Positions 1 through 8,911 are shown, numbered from the stretch's first letter. The stretch: 64,000 bases of DNA from Streptomyces sp. SM11 (GCF_002910905.1 NZ_NEUE01000216.1:33977-97976), one strand, 5' to 3'. A program made the numbers and translations. Notes: generated from the sequence alone by a model not told the origin.

Positions 1-1
1 C

Positions 2-214
2 CTGCGTGGCAGCAAGGCCGGGCTCGTGCTGAGCCTGGGCAGCAGCGCGCTCGCGGTCATCAGGGCGTCCAAGCAGGTCCGCCGGGCCAAGGGCACGCAC
101 GACAAGCTGAACACCGCCGACGCGGTGGCGGGGCTGCTGCCGCTGATCACCTCGGCCGCCCTCGTACTGCGGCAGCTGCGCGGCCGACGGCAGGAGAGCC
201 CGGAAGCGGCGTGA
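2..214 (+). CDS. C-terminal part of a small uncharacterised protein, cut by the window edge
   Basis: The frame is open from base 2 to a TGA at 212-214, so the left edge cuts this gene. An internal GTG at 26 could start a 62-residue form, but the open frame upstream suggests a longer protein. The visible part has a basic stretch (RASKQVRRAKGTHDK), then a hydrophobic segment (VAGLLPLITSAALVLRQL) that could be one membrane helix, and a basic/acidic tail. I recognise no family. It stands apart from the next gene, which lies on the opposite strand. Confidence 0.5.
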   Translation: MRGSKAGLVLSLGSSALAVIRASKQVRRAKGTHDKLNTADAVAGLLPLITSAALVLRQLRGRRQESPEAA

Positions 215-397
215 GCGTCGGCCACGACGTGGGCTCCACCCGAAAGGGCGGAAACCGCCGCACCTCCGATCGCTGAACCGCCTCCGGCCGACGCCGGGCG
301 AGCGGGACCGCGAGAAGAGAGCTGGAACCCGGGCCCGAACGACGTCGGGGTGTTGTCCGCGACCGGTCCCGGCGGCTGCTGCCCGGATGCTCGGGCG

Positions 398-2188
398 TCA
401 CTCCGGAGGGGTCGGCCGCACCACCGGCGGGCCCTCGCGGATCCGGGAGGCCAGTACGGCGATGTCGTCCTCGGCGTCCTCGCCGAACCGGTCCAGCACC
501 TGATCCAGCAGATCCTCCAGATGCCCGCCCCGCTGGAGGGTCAGCGAGGCCAGCCGCCGTATGGACACGTCGATGTCCTCGCCCCGGCGCTCCACCAGCC
601 CGTCGGTGTACATGAACAGCACGGTCCCGGGGCCGCAGGGCACGTACGCGGTCCGGTACCCGCCGAACCCGGTGCCGAGCGGCGGCCCCACCGGCACCGG
701 CACGACCCTGGCCCCGGCGGCGCCCGGGTCGATGAAGACCGGGGGCAGATGGCTCGCGCTGGCCACCTCGCACACCCCGCCGAACCGGTCGACGACGGCG
801 AGCAGACAGGTCGCCGCCCGGTCCAGGCCCGACCGCTCGACCATCCCGTCGAGCTGCTCCAGGATCTGGTGGGGCGGCAGGTCCTCCCCTGACAGCAGCC
901 GCAGCAGCGAGCGGTACTGGCTCATGGCGACGGCCGCCTCTACCCCGTGGCCCATCACGTCGCCCATCGCCTTCAGGTGCCGGCCGTCCTGGAGCGGTAC
1001 GACGTCGAACCAGTCGCCGCCGACCAGGACGCCCCGGTCGGCGGGGAGGTAGCGGGTGGCGATCTCGACGTGCGGGTGGGGTCCCCAGGGCTCGGAGAGT
1101 AGGGAGCGCTGGAGTTCGCGGGCGATGCCGTGCTCGTGGTCGTAGCGGCGGGCCTGGTCGAGGCCGACGCCCGCCCGGACGGCGAGTTCGCGGGCGACGG
1201 CCACGTCCTGGCCGCTGAAGGCGGGTGAGCCGTCGGCCCGGACGAGGGTGAGCGTGCCGAGCGGCCGGCCGCGGGCGGTGAGCGGGACGACGAGCGCCTC
1301 GCGCAGACCGAGCGCCCGGGAGGCGGTGATCCGGTCCTTCGTGAAGGCGCTGCGCCCGCTGCTGTAGTTCTCCCAGCCGTCGAGGACCGGCTCGTTCTCC
1401 GCCAGGCAGCGGGTCACCGGGGAGTCCGCCGTGAAATCGACGTACTCCCCGGGATGGCCGAACCGCTGCACCTGCTCGTCGAGATCGCCGTCGCCCCGCA
1501 ACGCGGCCCGCCGGAGCCGTACGACGCCTGGCGCCGGACGGCGTACGGAGTGACCCACCTCGGGCGGGAACACGTCGACCGCCGCGACGTCGGCGAAGTC
1601 CGGCACCACCAACGAGGCGAGTTCCCGGCAGGTGGTGTCCATGTCGAGCGTCGTGCCGATCCGGACGGCGGCGGTGCTGAGGAGGGCGACGTGACCGCGG
1701 GCCTCCTCCAGCTCCTCGCGCTGACTGGTGATGTCGGTGATCTCGACGACGAACGCCATCAGACCGCACGCCGCCCCGTCAGCGTCCAGCCGGTGGTACG
1801 TGGCGCGCCAGAACCGCTGGTCGGCATCGGCCGTCGCCCGGGTCTGCCCCCGAATCGTCTCCTCGCGGGGCTTTCCGTCGGCCAGGACGTCGCGCAGGGC
1901 GGCGGCCCGACCGCGCAGATCGGGCAGCACTCGGGAGATGGCGCGCCCGATGGGGGAGGCGGCGGGGAGACCGTTGAGCCCTTCGAGGGCCGGGTTGACG
2001 TAGGTGTAACGGTGAGCGTGGTCGAGGACCGCGACGGCGGCCGGATTGCCGTCGAACAGGGCCGCGACGGTCCTCTGGTCCAGGAACGACGGCATGCCGT
2101 CGTCGCACGTGTCGGCCTGCAAGAGCATGCCTCCCGCCGTCGTCGGCTCCCGGTTCTCCATCGTCGGCCGTCCACTCCCGTACCGCAT
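398..2188 (-). CDS. PAS/GAF-domain PP2C-type serine phosphatase (SpoIIE/RsbU-like)
   Basis: 596 residues. A PAS sensor lies at about 35-150, a GAF domain at about 165-340 and a C-terminal PP2C/SpoIIE phosphatase at about 365-590. The metal-binding phosphatase motifs are visible: GGDWFD, GDVMGHG, YTDGL and a final EDDIAVL. In Streptomyces such proteins usually dephosphorylate anti-sigma-factor antagonists and so tune stress sigma factors; that role is inferred here. It starts 15 nt after the hydrolase gene, probably co-transcribed. An alternative ATG at 2161 has GGGAG 13 nt upstream, so the start is not certain. Confidence 0.9.
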   Translation of the reverse strand: MRYGSGRPTMENREPTTAGGMLLQADTCDDGMPSFLDQRTVAALFDGNPAAVAVLDHAHRYTYVNPALEGLNGLPAASPIGRAISRVLPDLRGRAAALRDVLADGKPREETIRGQTRATADADQRFWRATYHRLDADGAACGLMAFVVEITDITSQREELEEARGHVALLSTAAVRIGTTLDMDTTCRELASLVVPDFADVAAVDVFPPEVGHSVRRPAPGVVRLRRAALRGDGDLDEQVQRFGHPGEYVDFTADSPVTRCLAENEPVLDGWENYSSGRSAFTKDRITASRALGLREALVVPLTARGRPLGTLTLVRADGSPAFSGQDVAVARELAVRAGVGLDQARRYDHEHGIARELQRSLLSEPWGPHPHVEIATRYLPADRGVLVGGDWFDVVPLQDGRHLKAMGDVMGHGVEAAVAMSQYRSLLRLLSGEDLPPHQILEQLDGMVERSGLDRAATCLLAVVDRFGGVCEVASASHLPPVFIDPGAAGARVVPVPVGPPLGTGFGGYRTAYVPCGPGTVLFMYTDGLVERRGEDIDVSIRRLASLTLQRGGHLEDLLDQVLDRFGEDAEDDIAVLASRIREGPPVVRPTPPE

Positions 2189-2203
2189 CCGCGGGGCGGC
2201 CGG

Positions 2204-2959
2204 TCAGCGCGGGGTGCCCGTCCGGTCCTGGAACGGGCCGGGACCGGGGCCGGGGGCGGGATCAAGGTCCAGGTCCAGGTCGAGGGTGGCCTCGGTGGCC
2301 TCGGCGGTGGGTGGCAGGGCGAGGGCCGCGCCGACCGGCTGCGGCAGACTGCCGGAACCGAGCAATCCGGTGACCAGCCCGGTGGCGAGGCGGTGCCAGA
2401 CGGCGGCCCGGCGGAGCATGGCGTGGTCGCCGCCCCGGACGGTGACCATGCAGGTACGGGCTCCGGCACGGCGGGCCCGGGCGGTGAGGGACTGGCTGGC
2501 CTGCGGGCTGGTCGTCCGGTCCCGGTTGCTGTGTACGAGGACGATGTCACGGCCCGCGAGCTGGGTGACCGGATCCCCCGGCGGGCACCAGGGAGCGAGC
2601 CCGACGACGCCCCGCACCAGGGGATGCCCGGCGGCGCGGAGGGCGGCGCGCGCCCCCATGGAGTGGCCCAGGAGCACCACCGGCAGCTCGTCGCCCGCTT
2701 GCTCCCGCAGTGCGTCGAGGGCGGCCACGGCGTCGTGGAACGGGTCCGCGCGGGTGCCGTTCCAGCCACGGTGGGCGTACCGCACCTGCGTCACGAGGAC
2801 GTCCTCGCCGGCGGCGCGGGTGGCCCGGACGACGGCCCGGACGAAGGGGCGCATGCGGACGCCGGGCAGGTTCAGCGGGCCGGGCGGCGGGGGCTCCGTA
2901 CCGTTCTCGCGGCCCCCGTGCAGGACGAGGACCGCTGCCGACGGCGGTCGTCGGGTCAC
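2204..2959 (-). CDS. Alpha/beta hydrolase (dienelactone-hydrolase-like)
   Basis: 251 residues. The GTG at 2959 is chosen because GGAGG lies 6 nt upstream (2966-2970); the open frame runs to 3124 but that extension is low-complexity and has no such site. The fold is shown by VLVLHGG near the N-terminus (oxyanion region), the nucleophile elbow GHSMG with Ser100, Asp147 in NRDRTTSP and His179 in GGDHAM, a complete Ser-Asp-His triad. There is no signal peptide, so it is cytoplasmic. The C-terminal 30 residues are a disordered Pro/Gly/Asp tail. The substrate cannot be read from the sequence. Confidence 0.85.
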   Translation of the reverse strand: MTRRPPSAAVLVLHGGRENGTEPPPPGPLNLPGVRMRPFVRAVVRATRAAGEDVLVTQVRYAHRGWNGTRADPFHDAVAALDALREQAGDELPVVLLGHSMGARAALRAAGHPLVRGVVGLAPWCPPGDPVTQLAGRDIVLVHSNRDRTTSPQASQSLTARARRAGARTCMVTVRGGDHAMLRRAAVWHRLATGLVTGLLGSGSLPQPVGAALALPPTAEATEATLDLDLDLDPAPGPGPGPFQDRTGTPR

Positions 2960-3199
2960 GTGCAACCTCCAAGGTCCGGGTGCGGGGCGCGGGGCCCCTC
3001 TCCCCGTGTTCGGTGCCGGGCCCGCTCCGGACGGGTGCACGGCACGACGGATCGACGGACCGATTGACCGACGGATCGACGACTCAGCGACTCGACGACC
3101 CGACGGGAGCGGAGTGCCGCCCACTGTACGGTCACGACCGCGGAACCATCCGTGCCCTCCGCGCCATCCCCGTATGTGAGACCGAAGGAGCCCCTCCTC

Positions 3200-3685
3200 A
3201 TGGCATCAGGACCTCAACTCGACAGCACCGCACCGGACTTCACCCTCCCCGGCGGAGCGCTGTCGGGCGACGCCTTCGAACGCTCCGACTACCGGCTGTC
3301 ATCCGCCCGCGGCCGGTCCGTGGTGCTGGCGTTCTACCCGGGGGACAACACCAGCGTCTGCACGAAGCAACTGTGCTCGTACTCCTCGGGCATGGAGGCC
3401 TTCGAGGGTCTCGACGCCGACGTCTGGGGCATCAGTCCACAGGGCGTGGACAGTCATGAGTCGTTCGCCCGCGCCTTCGGTCTGCGCATGCCGCTGCTGG
3501 CCGACGAGGGCCGGGAGATCGCCAAGGCGTACGGGGTCTCCGCGCCGGGCATCGGGGTGCGACGGGCGGTGTTCCTCGTCGGCCCGGACGGCAAGCTGCG
3601 CTGGAAGCACGTGGCGCTGCTCGGGGCGACGTTCCAGTCACTCTCCACACTCACCGACCGACTGTCCGGCATCAAAGATGCGTAA
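3200..3685 (+). CDS. Peroxiredoxin, Bcp/PrxQ type
   Basis: 161 residues; ATG at 3200 with AAGGAG at 3185-3190. It is a thioredoxin-fold peroxidase that reduces hydrogen peroxide and organic hydroperoxides. The peroxidatic motif is YPGDNTSVCTKQLC, with Cys54 as the attacking cysteine and Cys59 five residues later as the likely resolving cysteine, the spacing typical of the Bcp/PrxQ group. The N-terminal APDFTLPGG is the usual family opening. It is probably cytoplasmic and recycled by thioredoxin. It is divergent from the hydrolase/phosphatase pair. Confidence 0.92.
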   Translation: MASGPQLDSTAPDFTLPGGALSGDAFERSDYRLSSARGRSVVLAFYPGDNTSVCTKQLCSYSSGMEAFEGLDADVWGISPQGVDSHESFARAFGLRMPLLADEGREIAKAYGVSAPGIGVRRAVFLVGPDGKLRWKHVALLGATFQSLSTLTDRLSGIKDA

Positions 3686-3789
3686 ACACTGCCGGAACCC
3701 GGCAGTGACCGAAGCAGGTGGTGTATGGGACCATCCAGTCAGATCGACGGAAATCGCTCGGGGGAAGTCGACAACAGGGGAGTGATCGC

Positions 3790-4299
3790 GTGACCTTCTT
3801 TCTCGGTCTCGGCATTGCGGGGATCGTGCTGCTCGCGCTCTCCCTGATCTTCGGCGGGTTCCTCGAAGGGCTCTTCGACGGTGTCCTCGACGGCCTCTTC
3901 GACGGGCTGCTCTCGCTCCCGGTGATCGCCGGCTTCATATCGATGCTCGGCTTCGGCGGAGCGATCGTGCTCGGCACGACGAGCGCCGGAACGTTTCTGG
4001 CCACCGTCGTCGGCGTCGCCGCCGGCCTCGTGGCGGGCTGGCTGACCTGGAAGCTCAGCAAGGCCCTGATGCGCGACCAGACGCACGCCACTCCGCGTGG
4101 CTCCGACCTGATCGGCACCTCGGGATCCGTCGTGACGGCCATCCCGGCCGAGGGCTACGGTGAGGTGCTGCTGCGGCTGGGCGACCAGCCCGTGAAGTAC
4201 GCGGCCAAGTCGGCCATGCCGGTCGCGCGCGGGACCGAGATCTGGGTGGAAGAGGCACTGTCGACCACGTCGGTCGCGGTCCGCCCGGTGGAGCGCTGA
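3790..4299 (+). CDS. NfeD-like membrane protein
   Basis: 169 residues. GTG at 3790 is preferred over upstream starts because GGGGAG (3777-3782) sits 7 nt before it. There are three hydrophobic segments: about 2-20, 45-62 and 68-88. A C-terminal globular part of about 70 residues opens with GTSGSVVTAIPAEGYGEV, which fits the OB-fold of NfeD proteins. NfeD genes usually sit beside flotillin genes, and the next gene encodes a flotillin, so the pair probably acts together in membrane microdomains (inference from family and context). Confidence 0.8.
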   Translation: MTFFLGLGIAGIVLLALSLIFGGFLEGLFDGVLDGLFDGLLSLPVIAGFISMLGFGGAIVLGTTSAGTFLATVVGVAAGLVAGWLTWKLSKALMRDQTHATPRGSDLIGTSGSVVTAIPAEGYGEVLLRLGDQPVKYAAKSAMPVARGTEIWVEEALSTTSVAVRPVER

Positions 4300-4457
4300 C
4301 CACGCGACCACCGCACGCGTCCACCCTGACCACCACCGTTACGACCCACCGTTACGACCCTCTGTTACGCAGCACACCGCACCGATCAACTCCATAGCAC
4401 CGCCCCGCTCCACAACAATCTGCCGTCCCCCCACGGGAGGCAGGGGGGACACTTCTC

Positions 4458-5912
4458 ATGAGTCCAGTAGTCATCGCCGTCATCGGCATCGTCGTACTCC
4501 TCGTTCTGCTCGGCCTCGTCGTCATCACGCGCTACAAGGTGGCAGGGCCCAGCGAGGCATTCATCATCACCGGCCGCCGCGGCAAGAAGTCGACGGACCC
4601 GGTCACCGGACAGACCAGCATCGACAACAGCGGCCAGAAGGTCGTCGTCGGTGGCGGCGTCTTCGTCGTGCCGTTCGTCCAGCAGAAGTTCACCCTGGAC
4701 CTGTCCAGCCGCCACATTCCGATCGCCGTGCGCGGCGCCGTGACACTGCGCGGCGTCAAGTCGAACCTCGAAGGCGTCGCGATCGTCAAGGTCGGGGGCA
4801 GCGAGGACGCGATCCGCGCCGCCGCCCAGCGCTTCCTCCAGCAGCAGGACGGCATCGTCGGCTTCACCCAGGAAGTGCTCTCCGGCGCGCTCCGCGCGAT
4901 CGTCGGCCGTATGTCGGTCGAGGACATCATCCGGGACCGGGCCGCGTTCGCCGGTCAGGTCGCGGAGGAGGCCGAGGCCAGCCTCTCCGGCCAGGGCCTG
5001 ATCCTGGACGCCTTCCAGATCCAGGACATCACCACCGAGGGCTCCTACCTGGAGGACCTCGGCCGCCCGGAGGCCGCCCGTGCCAAGCAGGAGGCGGACA
5101 TCGCCGAGGCCATCGCGAAGCGGGCCTCGGAGCAGGCCCGGCTGAAGGCGGCCGAGGAGATCGCCATCGCCGAGCGGACGTACTACCTGAAGCAGGCCGA
5201 GATCAAGGCCGAGACGGAAGGCGCGGCCGCCAAGGCCAACGCCGCCGGTCCCCTCGCCGAGGCCGCACGCCAGCAGGAAGTCCTCCAGGAGCAGGAGAAG
5301 GTCGCCGAGCGCCAGGCCGCGCTGACCGACCGCGAGCTGGACACGAAGGTCCGTAAGCCCGCCGACGCCGCCCGTTACCAGGCCGAGCAGGAGGCGGAGG
5401 CCCGCCGCATCGCCCAGGTCAAGGAGGCCGAGGCCGACGCGGAGCGCTCGCGCCTGACCGGTCAGGGTGAGAAGCTGCACCGTTCGGCGCTGGCCGACGC
5501 GGTCCGCATCGAGGGTGAGGCGGACGCCGCGGCGATCGCCGCCAAGGGTTCGGCCGAGGCCGAGGCCATGCAGAAGAAGGCCGACGCGTTCGCGCAGTAC
5601 GGCGACGCGGCCGTCCTCCAGATGCTGGTCGAGGTCCTCCCGAGCGTCGTGGCGAAGGCCTCCGAGCCGCTGAGCGCCATCGACAAGATGACGGTCATCT
5701 CCACGGACGGCGCGAGCCAGCTGGCCCGTACGGTCACCGACAACGTCGCGCAGGGCATGGAACTGCTCACCTCGACGACGGGCGTGGACATGACGGCCCT
5801 CCTCCAGAACCTGAAGAGCCGCGTGGGCACGGTGCCCGCTCCCGAGGCCTCGGACGCTCCGGAGGCGGACTCCTCGACGTCGAAGAACGGCGAGATCGAG
5901 ATCAAGGGCTGA
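4458..5912 (+). CDS. Flotillin-like SPFH/band-7 membrane scaffold protein
   Basis: 484 residues: one N-terminal membrane helix (about 2-24), an SPFH domain (about 30-195) and a long Ala/Glu-rich coiled coil (about 200-370, EAEA-type repeats). The tail ends ...EIEIKG. Bacterial flotillins organise lipid-raft-like membrane domains. A good AGGGGGGA-type ribosome site precedes the ATG. It is probably expressed with the NfeD-like gene, although the 158-nt gap contains a 13-bp tandem repeat (ACCGTTACGACCC) around 4334-4366 that may belong to its own promoter. Confidence 0.92.
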   Translation: MSPVVIAVIGIVVLLVLLGLVVITRYKVAGPSEAFIITGRRGKKSTDPVTGQTSIDNSGQKVVVGGGVFVVPFVQQKFTLDLSSRHIPIAVRGAVTLRGVKSNLEGVAIVKVGGSEDAIRAAAQRFLQQQDGIVGFTQEVLSGALRAIVGRMSVEDIIRDRAAFAGQVAEEAEASLSGQGLILDAFQIQDITTEGSYLEDLGRPEAARAKQEADIAEAIAKRASEQARLKAAEEIAIAERTYYLKQAEIKAETEGAAAKANAAGPLAEAARQQEVLQEQEKVAERQAALTDRELDTKVRKPADAARYQAEQEAEARRIAQVKEAEADAERSRLTGQGEKLHRSALADAVRIEGEADAAAIAAKGSAEAEAMQKKADAFAQYGDAAVLQMLVEVLPSVVAKASEPLSAIDKMTVISTDGASQLARTVTDNVAQGMELLTSTTGVDMTALLQNLKSRVGTVPAPEASDAPEADSSTSKNGEIEIKG

Positions 5913-5937
5913 CCCGAGATCGAGATCAAGGGCTGAC
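5891..5937 (+). repeat. 24-bp tandem duplication spanning the flotillin stop codon
   Basis: Bases 5891-5913 and 5915-5937 are identical over 23 nt. The unit encodes the last residues EIEIKG plus the TGA. Because the first stop is kept, the second copy is untranslated. Confidence 0.9.
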
Positions 5938-5979
5938 GCGCGAGGCCTCTGCCCGAGGCTGAGCCCGCTCCCGTTTATC

Positions 5980-6026
5980 CGTGCCCGTGCCCGGCAGTGA
6001 CCTGTTCGCCGCCGGGCACGGGCACG
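5980..6026 (+). terminator. Rho-independent-type hairpin after the flotillin gene
   Basis: A perfect 16-bp stem (5980-5995 with 6011-6026) closes a 15-nt loop, 67 nt after the flotillin stop. There is no long T tract, as is usual in Streptomyces. Confidence 0.8.
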
Positions 6027-6149
6027 TTCGCGTCCGTTTTCGGTCCCTCCGCCTGCCGGGCGGCGGCAGCGGCGGTGGCTGCGGCCAGCCGTCCCCGCCC
6101 GCCCGGCATCCCCCCCCCCGGTGGTCGGCTCGCCCCAGCCGCCGGAACC

Positions 6150-6192
6150 TGACCGCTGTGGTCCGCAGCGCCGGGCACGGGCGGGGCACGGG
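6150..6192. repeat. Island repeat block, copy A
   Basis: This segment runs from TGACCGCTGTGGTCCGC to GGGCACGGGCGGGGCACG. Similar blocks occur at 10260-10302, 15553-15573 (partial), 33457-33499 and 34522-34564. In four of the five places a vapC 3' end follows within about 60-120 bp. The blocks at 33 and 34 kb follow a copy of the tRNA-Gly 3' end. It therefore looks like the end sequence of an integrative element family. Confidence 0.7.
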
Positions 6193-6230
6193 TGGGGCAG
6201 TGCAACGAACCCTGCCAGTCGTATTCTCCG

Positions 6231-6284
6231 GGTGGGCTGGTGGGCTGGTGGGCTGGTGGGCTGGTGGGCTGGTGGGCTGGTGGG
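6231..6284 (+). repeat. 8-bp tandem repeat (GGTGGGCT), 6.75 copies
   Basis: 54 nt of perfect GGTGGGCT units directly abut the stop of the vapC remnant. At the intact paralogue (33540-33552) this spot holds unique sequence, so the array expanded locally. The G-rich strand could form a G-quadruplex. Confidence 0.9.
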
Positions 6285-6563
6285 TCAGAGAGGGATGGTG
6301 CGGACCTGGCTGACGCAGAGCTTGGTCATGCCGTCGCTGTCGGACGTCAGCAGGGCGACCCGTTTCGGCCGGCGCAGCGCGACTTCGGCCACCGTGGCGT
6401 CGATGGCGTACTCGTGTCCGTACAGTCCGGCGCCCATGTCATGGAACACCCGCAGCATCGCGCGGAGTTCGCCGCACGCGCGCTCGTGCGTCGGTTGGTG
6501 CCAGGACAGTGCCCTCCACGACGACCGGAGAGCCGTTCTCCAAGGGGCATAGCGGCATGGCAC
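6285..6563 (-). pseudogene. Broken vapC-family PIN-domain toxin gene
   Basis: The last 45 residues (HEYAIDATVAEVAL...LTSDSDGMTKLCVSQVRTIPL) match the intact PIN toxin at 33552-33953. Its middle is missing: FHDMGA is joined directly to GLYGHEYAID, removing about 45 residues including one acidic active-site region. The join falls at a short GGC(A/T)CC repeat seen in the intact copy. The N-terminal homology is shifted to another frame (VVVEGTVLA), so there is also a frameshift. No vapB is present. It is certainly non-functional as a PIN nuclease. Confidence 0.8.
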
Positions 6564-6619
6564 CGGGAACGAGCACGATTTCTGGACGCTCGCGGACGCG
6601 GCGGTGGACGGGGGACGCG

Positions 6620-7759
6620 TCAGTCGACTCGGAGACCGACCGCCAGCGTCAGTTCAAGGACCCGGTGTGGTGATGCGAGATCGGGAAACAGCTCCCGCAG
6701 CTGCGACATCCGGTATCGAACCGTCTGGGGATGGACGAACAATGCCGCCGCGACCTCGTCCCGTCTGCCCTGGTGCAGCAGCCACGCCCGCAACGTCTCC
6801 TCCAGCCGTCGTGCGGTTGCGGCAGGCAGGGTCCGCAACGGTGCGAGGGCGCGGGCGCGCAGGTCTGCGAACGCGTCCACGTCGGCGCTGAGCACCAGGT
6901 CGGTCAGGTGGTCCTCGGTGTCGCGAATCTCGGAGGAGAGGGAGCGCGCGCGTACGGCTCGCGCGTACGAGGCGGACGCATGAGTCCATCGCCGGGCCGG
7001 GCCGACCACGGCGGCGCGGTCGGTCAGCTGCCGCAGGAGACGTGATCGGTCGGCATCGGGGACGAGGAGCACACCGGTGGCATCCGGCAGATCGTCGAGG
7101 ACGAGGGTGCTCGGGTCGAGTGTCCGGTAGGCAGGTCGGGCCTGGGCGGCGGGCAGCAGGACGGCGGTCAGCGAAACCGGAGGCTGCCACCTGGCCCGTT
7201 GACCGGAGGCCAGCAGCACGTCCGGGCTCGCGCCGGCGAGGAGGTCGCGGGCCAGGTGTTCCAGGTGGCGCTCGTGATCTCTGCCCCGGGCGGCCAGTTC
7301 GTCGGCGTGTCCCGCGGCGCTCGCGGCGGAGAGCTCGTCGATGTAGGCGAAGGTCAGCTCGGCGAACTTCGCGACCTCGGCGGCGGGCAGACCTGCGGGT
7401 ACGGCACCCGCTGCCAGGCATCGCCAGGCGACGCGGGCGCCGACACGGTAGGCGCTGAGCAGGGCGTCCATCGAACGGCCGTCGCGCACCTCGCCGCGGC
7501 CCAGCTCGTAGGCGGCGTCACCGGCGTCGCCGCCCGTGGCGTTCCCGCTCGCGAGGTCCAGGTAGTGCCCCAGGGCGGTGCGGACGGCTCTGCGGATGGT
7601 GGCGCCCATGCGACCCGAAAGAGCATGGGCGTAGGGAGGGACCTCGTCGATGATCGCCTGGACGACTTCGTCGGCGGTGGTCCTCAGTGCGGCCCGAAGG
7701 GCGGTGACCGTCGTTTCATCCAGGGTCAGTTCGCTGGCCCTCCGGATTGCATAGCTCAC
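6620..7759 (-). CDS. PucR/CdaR-type transcriptional regulator
   Basis: 379 residues, GTG start with AGGGA 8 nt upstream. The C-terminal 60 residues (HQGRRDEVAAALFVHPQTVRYRMSQL...) form the PucR-type helix-turn-helix, the diagnostic feature of the family. The N-terminal 280 residues are alpha-helical and lack an obvious ligand domain. It is divergent from the ferredoxin-reductase/desaturase operon, with an 86-nt intergenic region carrying a perfect inverted repeat, so it probably controls that operon and itself (inference). Confidence 0.88.
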   Translation of the reverse strand: MSYAIRRASELTLDETTVTALRAALRTTADEVVQAIIDEVPPYAHALSGRMGATIRRAVRTALGHYLDLASGNATGGDAGDAAYELGRGEVRDGRSMDALLSAYRVGARVAWRCLAAGAVPAGLPAAEVAKFAELTFAYIDELSAASAAGHADELAARGRDHERHLEHLARDLLAGASPDVLLASGQRARWQPPVSLTAVLLPAAQARPAYRTLDPSTLVLDDLPDATGVLLVPDADRSRLLRQLTDRAAVVGPARRWTHASASYARAVRARSLSSEIRDTEDHLTDLVLSADVDAFADLRARALAPLRTLPAATARRLEETLRAWLLHQGRRDEVAAALFVHPQTVRYRMSQLRELFPDLASPHRVLELTLAVGLRVD

Positions 7760-7762
7760 TTT

Positions 7763-7779
7763 TTGTTCCCTGCGAACAA
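7763..7779. promoter_or_regulatory. Probable operator between the PucR-type regulator and the desaturase operon
   Basis: TTGTTC-CCTGC-GAACAA is a perfect 6-bp-arm inverted repeat 3 nt upstream of the regulator GTG, overlapping its ribosome site. A second inverted repeat (GACCA/TGGTC, 13-nt spacer) follows near 7788-7810. Binding here would block the regulator mRNA, so autoregulation is likely. Confidence 0.6.
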
Positions 7780-7845
7780 TTCAGTCGACCAGATCTACAT
7801 CCTGTGGTCAGGACTTTACGCCTGGAGGCGCAGCAAGCTGGAGAC

Positions 7846-8904
7846 ATGACGAGTGGAGCCCTCCGCAGTAGGGCGTGGAAACTGCTGGAGATGGTCACGA
7901 CGCCGCTGCTGCCGTCGGACTACCTCGACCTGGTCAGCCCGCTGCGTGCGGGCGCTGACCTGTGTGGGCGCATCGAGGCCGTGCACTCCGAGACGGATGA
8001 CGCCGCGACTGTCGTGATCAGGCCGGGGCGGGGCTGGCGCGGCCACACAGCCGGCCAGTACGTGAGGATCGGGGTCGACGTCGACGGAGTGCGCCTGTGG
8101 CGTGCCTACTCCATCACCTCGCCGACAAACCGCCGGGACGGCCGTGTCACGATCACCGTGAAGGCGATCCCGGACGGCAAGGTCAGCAACCACCTGGTCC
8201 GCAGGGCGAAACCGGGCACGCTGATCCAGCTCGACCAGCCGACCGGTGACTTCGTACTGCCGCGGGCCAAGCCCGCCAAGGTGCTCTACCTGACGGCCGG
8301 CAGCGGCATCACGCCCGTGATGGGCATGCTGCGCGACATCGAGCTCGACGACGTCGTCATGGTCCACTGCGCGCCACAGCCTCAGGACGTGATCTTCCGC
8401 AAGGAACTGCACGGCCTGGTCGCGGACAAGAAGCTCCGGCTCACCGAGGTGCACACCGACACGGACGGCAAGCTCGACATCGCCCGTCTCGACGAACTCG
8501 TGCCCGACTGGGCCGAGCGCGAGACCTGGGCCTGCGGGCCCGCAGGCCTGCTCGACGCCGCCGAAGAGCACTGGACCGAACAGGGCGTCCAAGAGCACCT
8601 GCACACCGAACGCTTCCGCCCCAGCATCGCCGTCGTCGCCGGCGACGGCGGCGAGGTCACGTTCAACGCCACCGGCAAGACCATCGACGCGGACGGCGCC
8701 ACGCCGTTGCTCGACATCGGCGAGGCGGCCGGTGTGCTCATGCCCTCCGGGTGCCGCATGGGCATCTGCTTCGGCTGTGTCACACCGCTCAAGGCGGGTG
8801 CCGTCCGCGACCTGCGCACGGGCGAGATCACCGAGGCCGCGCCGGGCGTCCTTATTCAAACCTGCGTGTCCGCCGCGGCGGGCCCCTGTGACATCGAACG
8901 GTAG
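7846..8904 (+). CDS. Flavin/2Fe-2S ferredoxin reductase partnering a fatty-acid desaturase
   Basis: 352 residues. ATG at 7846 is chosen by family length and the GGAG just upstream. The FAD-binding motif RAYSIT and the NAD(P)-domain GSGITP are present. A C-terminal plant-type [2Fe-2S] domain has the cysteines of SGCRMGICFGC and a distal Cys in IQTC. It passes electrons from NAD(P)H to the desaturase that follows. The pair has the same layout as mycobacterial Rv3230c/DesA3 (Rv3229c). Its stop codon overlaps the ribosome site of the next gene. Confidence 0.92.
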   Translation: MTSGALRSRAWKLLEMVTTPLLPSDYLDLVSPLRAGADLCGRIEAVHSETDDAATVVIRPGRGWRGHTAGQYVRIGVDVDGVRLWRAYSITSPTNRRDGRVTITVKAIPDGKVSNHLVRRAKPGTLIQLDQPTGDFVLPRAKPAKVLYLTAGSGITPVMGMLRDIELDDVVMVHCAPQPQDVIFRKELHGLVADKKLRLTEVHTDTDGKLDIARLDELVPDWAERETWACGPAGLLDAAEEHWTEQGVQEHLHTERFRPSIAVVAGDGGEVTFNATGKTIDADGATPLLDIGEAAGVLMPSGCRMGICFGCVTPLKAGAVRDLRTGEITEAAPGVLIQTCVSAAAGPCDIER

Positions 8905-8911
8905 GAGCACC

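Noticed and set aside
4386..5480. Long minus-strand frame opposite the flotillin gene
   Set aside because: It is a mirror frame produced by third-position GC bias; the plus-strand flotillin has clear domains and a ribosome site.
6111..6120. C10 run as a phase-variable switch
   Set aside because: It lies outside any recognised coding sequence or promoter.
6231..6284. CRISPR array
   Set aside because: Units are 8 bp with no spacers and no cas genes nearby; it is a simple tandem repeat.
7763..7779. SOS (LexA) box
   Set aside because: The half-sites are GTTC...GAAC with 5-nt spacing, the reverse of the actinobacterial GAAC-N4-GTTC order.
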